In this document: one piece after another, positions 58,301 through 64,000 of the stretch
Numbering within the stretch: the stretch's first letter is position 1
Layout of the letters: every line of letters begins with the position of its first letter
Origin: Dioscorea cayenensis subsp. rotundata
Lineage: Eukaryota > Streptophyta > Magnoliopsida > Dioscoreales > Dioscoreaceae
Length of the DNA stretch: 64,000 bases
Assembly: GCF_009730915.1 (NCBI RefSeq)
Contig: NC_052479.1
Location: 496,001 to 560,000 of the forward strand
Reading direction: 5' to 3'
Translations under genes and position numbers: made by a program
Notes under the pieces: generated by a model
What the model was told of the DNA's origin: nothing
Seen by the model: only the letters and a program-made list of their open reading frames with translations
Databases searched by the model: none

Positions 58301-61300
58301 ATTAAAAATAGCATTACCCGCTTAGATATTAAAAATCAAAATTAGGGCAGTGGCGGGAGATGGATCCCCTTGAATTTTTCCATCTCTAAGAACCATTTCT
58401 CCCCAAATGGACCTATCCATTCCCCCAATTGATCCCCGATTCAGCTCTATATTTCTCCAGAAATCGATCAGTGGTGCTCCGGATTCCATGGTTTTGCATT
58501 CCCTACCAATCATCGTGAGATTGGGATCGATGATCTTTGCTGGCGAATCAGTCAGTTGATACTGGGATTCATGGAGGTCTGATGGAGTTCATCGCTACCA
58601 AGATCTAGTGCCATCGTCTGCAAATGATCAGCAGATGATCAGCTCATTGCAGTCAGGTACTCAGTTCCTTCACATTGTTATCACTATTGTTGTTGTTCTC
58701 GTGATGAATCCATCCAAGCATTGTTGAAGAGACAGATGATGAATATAGTTCAAGATTCATGCTTTCAGTAATCACATAATATTTGGGTTTTATGTGCAAT
58801 ATTTCTGTGAATCTTGATTTCTTCATTGCTTCTTGATGTGTAGTTGATGTTTTGCCAAATGGATTATGTTCACAAAGATGACTAATTTATAACAAGCATA
58901 GTTATTCAGTGTGTGCAAACCTCTACTCTATGTATATGAAATTGGTGGGCAACAAAGTTGGTGATGATATTCAAACAATAGCTTACGGAAATGGATGTTG
59001 AGATTGGCGTGTTCTGATGTTTCCAAATGAGTAGCATCTTTGAGATGAGCACTTTAGGCACATGTGTTTCTTATCTAGTGTCATGTCTTCAGATGAGGAC
59101 TGAGTCACTGCAATGAGCACATTCTGTGAGGTAGGATCACAAAAGAAGTGCCCAGATTCAGTGGAGATAATTATTCTTATTTTTTAAAGTTTTTGTGGAT
59201 TGGTGGAAGTGGAAAAGGTGCATCCAAATGTAATGTTGTACCTTTTCTTTTGGCCACTTGTAGTATTTGGTTGTTTGCTTTTAATGTACTTCTGTCTCAT
59301 TCGGAGAGTGAAGTATTGTTAATTTTAACGATCATAGTGGTTTGTCCACTTATCTTCTGTGAAAAATATTTCTCCCTTAATATTTATTCTATTCTATATC
59401 TCCATTTATGCATGAGGAAATGACTAGTGCTCCTTATTAATGTAATGTGCTGTTAGCACTTCTTATGCATGCTTGTTTACAGCTATTTTAAACCTGATGG
59501 TGCGTGTTCTTTTCAGAATTGTAAGTGGAGCACCTTTGATTGGAAGGCAGTGAAGCTAACTGTATGTGTTTCATGAACTTCACAGGTCCCTTAATTATAA
59601 ATCAGACTCTCTATTGACGAGTGATTACTATGTTTCTTTTGTCCTTATAAATTATGTTCATCTTATATCCTGTAAGGAAACTTCTGATCTTCTTTGCTAT
59701 AAAATGTTGAACTACCAACTCTGAAGCTGTCTTGTGAGCTAGGTACTTCGTTGTAATATTTCTTATCTTATGATGTTTTTTAACAAATAAATGTGAACTC
59801 TCTTTGTTGATATGATATTTACTATATGTTGTTTTGTTGCCCCCTCACAACTTGTTTTTTTTTGGGTAAAGGAGCTTTTTAAACTTCATACCTTTGAAGA
59901 ATTTGGAACCAATTAGTGGGCCATCAAACTCAAAGACCTCAGCGTTCATCACTTCAATGATTGAACTGAGGGTTGTTAGCAGGACTAGCAGCTGGGCTGG
60001 ATGCTGAGCAGCCATACGTGAGATAATGGTGAAGTTACTCGACTTATCATGTGAATTTCTTTTACTTCACTTTGTGGCTGTTACTTGACTCACTTGCTTT
60101 TGACATGAATTCCAAGACTCATATACTCGAAGTAGATATGGTTTTTCTGCAAATTAAGAAAAAAAGACATGTTATAGGTTTTTCTTATAGACTAATCCAA
60201 TTGTAGGTGGAAATCACACATTAAATCAAACGAGTAGTTGGTAATTGAACTACCATAAGACTAAAACAAACTGTCTTTGGCCATCAAATTTTATATTCCT
60301 TCACTTAACCTCCCCTTCGATTTTTTTTTTTTTAAAATTTATTGTGTCAGACATTTTTGGTGGACGACGACTGCATGATTTAACTACTGGCAATTTTGAT
60401 TAAACTCAAGAGCCAGCACGAAGTGAATGATAGCTCTCCTAATCAATTTGTGACGTCCCATAGTTGATTTTCTTCATGAGTACAAATGGACGGTTCTATT
60501 TAATTGCAGTTCTTATTTTTCTGAATAAAACTAGTGATGGCATGACTGGGATGTATGAAACTGTATTTCAATTGAAAATGACTACCACTGCCAATATTCA
60601 ATGAATTAGATCACACTGATGTTAGCAAAGGTGAAGAGTTGATGTGATTCACCTCATATTATCTTAATAAAAAAATATTAGGTGACAAATGGATTTTGTA
60701 AACTTATTATTATAGAAAAATCCATTAAAAGTTGATATTAAGTGAGGGAACCAATCATCCCACCCAGTCACCAACTCTGATAGCCAAAATTTGGTTTCTT
60801 GCCCTTCCAAAATAAAGAGGAAACATTGACAATTGTATGATGGTGATCATGTGCGGCAAGTAATGTAATCAATTGTTGTTGATATAGTTCCAGGGTCAAT
60901 GCCAAGTGATCAGGAGCTTCCCAACTGCTAACTGCTAAGCAGGTCTGAGCTCAAGTTTGTTTAAGAGCTCAAACCTAAAATTTTTAGATAGATCCATTCT
61001 TTGTTTATTTAAAAATTTAAAGTCCAAATTCAACCCCGTTTACTTGTCCATATATTGACATCTATTTTGTTGATAGTAGTAGCAACTTGTCTCTCTCAAA
61101 CTTTGTCATCATCCGTATTTTTTTTGGCTTGTCAAGTCAGGAATTAATCTAAAATCATTGATTGTGGCATTGCTGCAGACATAATTTCAGCATATATATA
61201 TATGTATTGAATTGATTATGATGTATTGATTTTAATTATATGTAATTTCTCTTTTTCTTAGATGACCTTTCAAGAGTTCAATCCTTTCACTGGTAGAGTG

Positions 61301-62546
61301 GCCGACAGAACCAGCTATTCAGGGAAAAGAAAATCTTCTCATTATACTTGAACGCATAACTATGTCTCTGACTCTGGCCATGCATGAATTCACCTCCCCC
61401 CTAGTTTTTCAAAGAAAAAGCTAATCATTTGCCTGAAAAATTGATATGGAATCTCAACTCTCCACAGGAGCCCTGAGATTGTATTACTTCTCACTATTAT
61501 TTGTGTGATTCCAGCCATTTAAATATTAACCAGTCTCCATCACGGACTTGAAAGCCATTCAATGATTATCATCCAACTCTTAATAAAAACTACTGGCAAA
61601 TTGCAGAGAGGTTAAGGGGAGAATGCGAAAAAATCCAGGGAGTGGTTGTTGCCTTGTTGTCCACTTCTCAGTGGCCTAAAAAGTAAACCAGGGTTCTTAA
61701 TGAAAAGTCAAGAATTGTGGACCGAGTCACATATGATTTCTCAAAATACCAAGGTGCAGAGTGAAAGATTTCATTTGACAAGCAAAGGGCAATAAGCAAG
61801 GCTATTTTTTATTTTTCATTTTTTTTTGTATTTTTTAGAAGGTCGTCTGTTGAATAACTCCTCCAGCGAGGATCGCATCTTTGTTTTGTGGCTTGATTTG
61901 GCTGATCTCACGAGAGATAAATAGCAGCTGATCTGGAAATCAGTGTCTAGAGAAAAGGCTTTAGATCAGAGATTGTGGGGGTAAGCGTAGATTTTGCAAT
62001 TTTCTTTTTTCTGTGTATTGGTCGTTTAGTCGTGATGATAACCTACTTTCAGCGCTTTAATTATTGCGGAACAACAGGTTCTTGATTTTTTTTTTATTTT
62101 TTTTTTTTATTTTTTGTGACTTGGAACTGATTGCAGGTATCTTTGAGCTATCGGGAGTGATCACTTGTTGATTTTTATTAGGCAAACCCTAGTAGCAAGA
62201 ATGTTGCCACTTGAAAAATTTGGGGAGATTAGTCCCATTTGAAGCGACTATATTTTGGAAAAGAAAATGATTAGTTATTGATTGAGTGGTTGTGGTTGTG
62301 GTCTCACTGTAAAAGAAAAATTGGAGATCAAGGTCAGACTAGATTTCTATATATATCTGGTGAAAGCTTCTGGGATAGGACCTGAATTTGGTTGGTTTTT
62401 GTGTATAAGTAAATCAAGGGTTTCATGGCTATGTCGTTTAGGGCGTCCTGTGTTTTCTAAGCTGCTGCTTTCCTTGCAAACTCCAGTTCTTGATTTGTGA
62501 CATCAGTATTTAGTCGAGGTTAACCACGGAGAACCGTAGGAGAGTG

Positions 62547-62645
62547 ATGGGCTTTTTGCTTCTTGGTTCAACTGGTCCACCAATAAAATGCAGAGCTGGT
62601 TTACGACAGGAGCAAGCAGGACGTGGCTCTTACAGAGGAAGTTAG
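62547..62645 (+). CDS. Upstream ORF 1 in the LHW-like leader
   Basis: 32 codons from ATG (MGFLLLGSTGPP...) ending 72 bases before the main start, in the same frame as the main ORF but with its own stop. Arabidopsis relatives of this gene are recorded with conserved peptide upstream ORFs; whether this is the counterpart was not checked. Confidence 0.4.
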   Translation: MGFLLLGSTGPPIKCRAGLRQEQAGRGSYRGS

Positions 62646-62668
62646 AGATCGGTGTTTCTGGGGTTTAG
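62588..62668 (+). CDS. Upstream ORF 2 in the LHW-like leader
   Basis: 26 codons (MQSWFTTGASRTWLL...), overlapping upstream ORF 1 in another frame and ending 49 bases before the main ATG. The mixed Trp/Arg composition is peptide-like rather than random AT-rich coding. Only one of the two may be translated. Confidence 0.4.
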   Translation: MQSWFTTGASRTWLLQRKLEIGVSGV

Positions 62669-62717
62669 CTTGTTGTAGTTGAAGTTGTTCCCAGAAGGTA
62701 TTGTTCAAGATAAGAGA

Positions 62718-63799
62718 ATGGTGGCTACTACTGCAGTTAGGCAAAAGTTAAGGGCCTTGTGTCATGACAAGCCATGGATATATGCAGTATTTTGGAAGCT
62801 TAAGAACCGGAGTGACTTGTGAGTTCCATCCGTTTCATCTCCACTTTGTGCTTTTACTTACGAATATACATCATTTTCTGGTTTATGTTGATCAGTTAAA
62901 TTTTTTTTTTCTTTATTAGCTAAAACAAAAGTTGGCGGCACCAACTGGGGACCAATGTGCTCATTTGAGAAAACTTAGTTTATAATCTCTCACATGCATC
63001 TAGTTTGCATTAATTTCATTGAATCATTTTACTCTATGGCTAAAGTTACTTGTTTGATGCTGCTGGGATTTAAACATTAAGAAGCCTGTGTGCTGACAAC
63101 ATGGGTTTCTTGTTTTTGTATCAGTTGTTTGAAATCAAGCAGATCAGTAGCTTTTGATTTTCAGAATAGGTTTTACTCGGATTGAATGTTGTTCCCACAT
63201 ATTTAGGTAAGGTTACATGGTATTGTTAAAAAAAGAAGAAGAAGAAAATAAAGTATCGTTTGAGACAATAATATTTACTTGGTTTAACTTTGTTTTGAGT
63301 ATTTCAAATGTGTTAATAAAATATTTATCATTTGACACAATGAGCATGCTAGGCCCAAGTCTTTGTATGTTCTTCCAGATTTTTGAAATAAATTTAGTGT
63401 TGGGTGTATCTGTGGTAATTTGGTTGACGATTTTGTGCCTAAAACAAAATTTTCACTGTATTCTTTGAGTATTGACCATTGTTTACTTTAAGGAGGTTTG
63501 AATAATATCAAATGATTGTTGTAATATATCAACTGTATCTGCAAGAAGTATGAAGAAATCTAAAATTACAGTCTTCTGCTTGGTTGTCTTTTCAGGCTTA
63601 CCTGGGAAGATGGCTATATTGACAACGGAAAATCAGTTGCTTATGTTAGAAATGCTTTAGATCATGGGGTCCTGAGTGGTAAATTTGGGACCACATATTT
63701 TTGCTGTAAAATGGACATCGCAAGCGGAAAACTTATACTATGCCCTACTCATATTGCAATGGCAGGCATATCACATGATTCATATGCAATTGGAGAAGG
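62718..63799 (+). CDS. LHW-like bHLH transcription factor, N-terminal part
   Basis: Two first coding exons, 62718-62818 and 63596-63799, joined in frame (GAC TT|G CTT); the next donor is GAAGG|GTATGA at 63799 and the gene leaves the window. It reads MVATTAVRQKLRALC, WIYAVFWKLKNRSDLLTWED and ends in AIGEG, the start of the bHLH-MYC N-terminal domain of the LONESOME HIGHWAY group (closest in memory to LHW-like/EMB1444 proteins). Family members pair with TMO5-type bHLHs in vascular and root development. The bHLH domain itself lies beyond the window, so this is assigned on the N-terminus alone. Confidence 0.8.
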
Positions 63800-64000
63800 G
63801 TATGACTTCCCTCCTAATGAGTGAAATATTTGTTTAATTCCCAGGGTTTCTCTTTCTGTTTAATCAGGTTTTCTACTGATTTTTTGTACTTAACCATATC
63901 CATCATGCTTGTCGTTTTTGCTGTAATTATAGTTCAAGCTTTACAATATATATTACCAATTCAGGTCCCTTGATTCTTGAAAAAGAGAGCCATTTATGTT

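Larger units (their letters stand above)
58340..62717 (+). other. Probable leader (5' UTR exons and introns) of the LHW-like gene
   Basis: 58340-58660 is less AT-rich and ends in a good donor (CAGTCAG|GTACTC). 61850-61980 ends GTGGGG|GTAAGC, and the last leader exon starts after TTGATTGCAG at 62136. The region is long, but a multi-exon leader is usual for this bHLH group. It may also hide a separate non-coding transcript. Exons between 58660 and 61850 were not resolved. Confidence 0.4.

Noticed and set aside
58322-58513. Minus-strand 63-residue ORF near 58.4 kb
   Set aside because: It opposes a plus-strand leader-like exon ending in a good donor and has no recognisable domain.

Overview
The window is nuclear DNA from a flowering plant. 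The evidence is interrupted genes with GT-AG introns, plant-only families (a DYW-class PPR protein, digalactosyldiacylglycerol synthase 2, a wall-associated-kinase-like receptor, an LHW-type bHLH) and long AT-rich spacers full of microsatellites and non-LTR retrotransposon tails. The GC-rich exons of the receptor kinase would fit a monocot, perhaps yam-like, but that is a guess. All exon borders were set by eye from GT-AG sites, reading frame and remembered family conservation; no search was run.

Layout. 1-18 kb is gene-dense: a CRR2-like PPR-DYW gene (790-2829, +), a NEDD1-like WD40 gene (3904-8284, +), an ATG1-type autophagy kinase (9197-14300, -) and DGD2 (15684-17497, -). An assembly gap of 1000 N follows (18200-19199). 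19.2-34 kb is an accessory region: a Myb/SANT-like pseudogene, retrotransposon tails, and a dispersed array of at least seven copies or fragments of one small gene family. Its proteins join a C-x2-C...H-x2-C half-DC1-like domain to a Pro/Tyr-rich tail. One copy looks intact (28918-29553), one is open but probably shortened by a frameshift (23637-24134), and the rest are broken, one of them by a tRNA-derived SINE. 34-37.7 kb is AT-rich and repeats material from the array.

37.8-40.6 kb holds a complete GDP-mannose pyrophosphorylase gene (VTC1/CYT1 type, -). A copy of its 3' end lies inside the array at about 25.8-26.2 kb. 40.8-46.1 kb is three diverged tandem copies of a gene-free unit of 1.4-2 kb. 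47.1-49.4 kb is a WAKL20-like receptor kinase (-). 49.4-58.3 kb is mostly gene-free apart from a small plant protein gene with its own TATA box (53875-54129, -) and a second SINE. From about 58.3 kb to the right edge lies the long leader and first coding exons of an LHW-like bHLH gene (ATG at 62718, +), with overlapping upstream ORFs; the gene runs off the window.

The genes do not form one pathway. They are ordinary housekeeping and signalling genes: chloroplast RNA processing, microtubule nucleation, autophagy, galactolipid synthesis, ascorbate and cell-wall precursor supply, cell-surface signalling and vascular or root transcription control. The part least explained by known annotation is the half-DC1/Pro-Tyr array at 20-34 kb.
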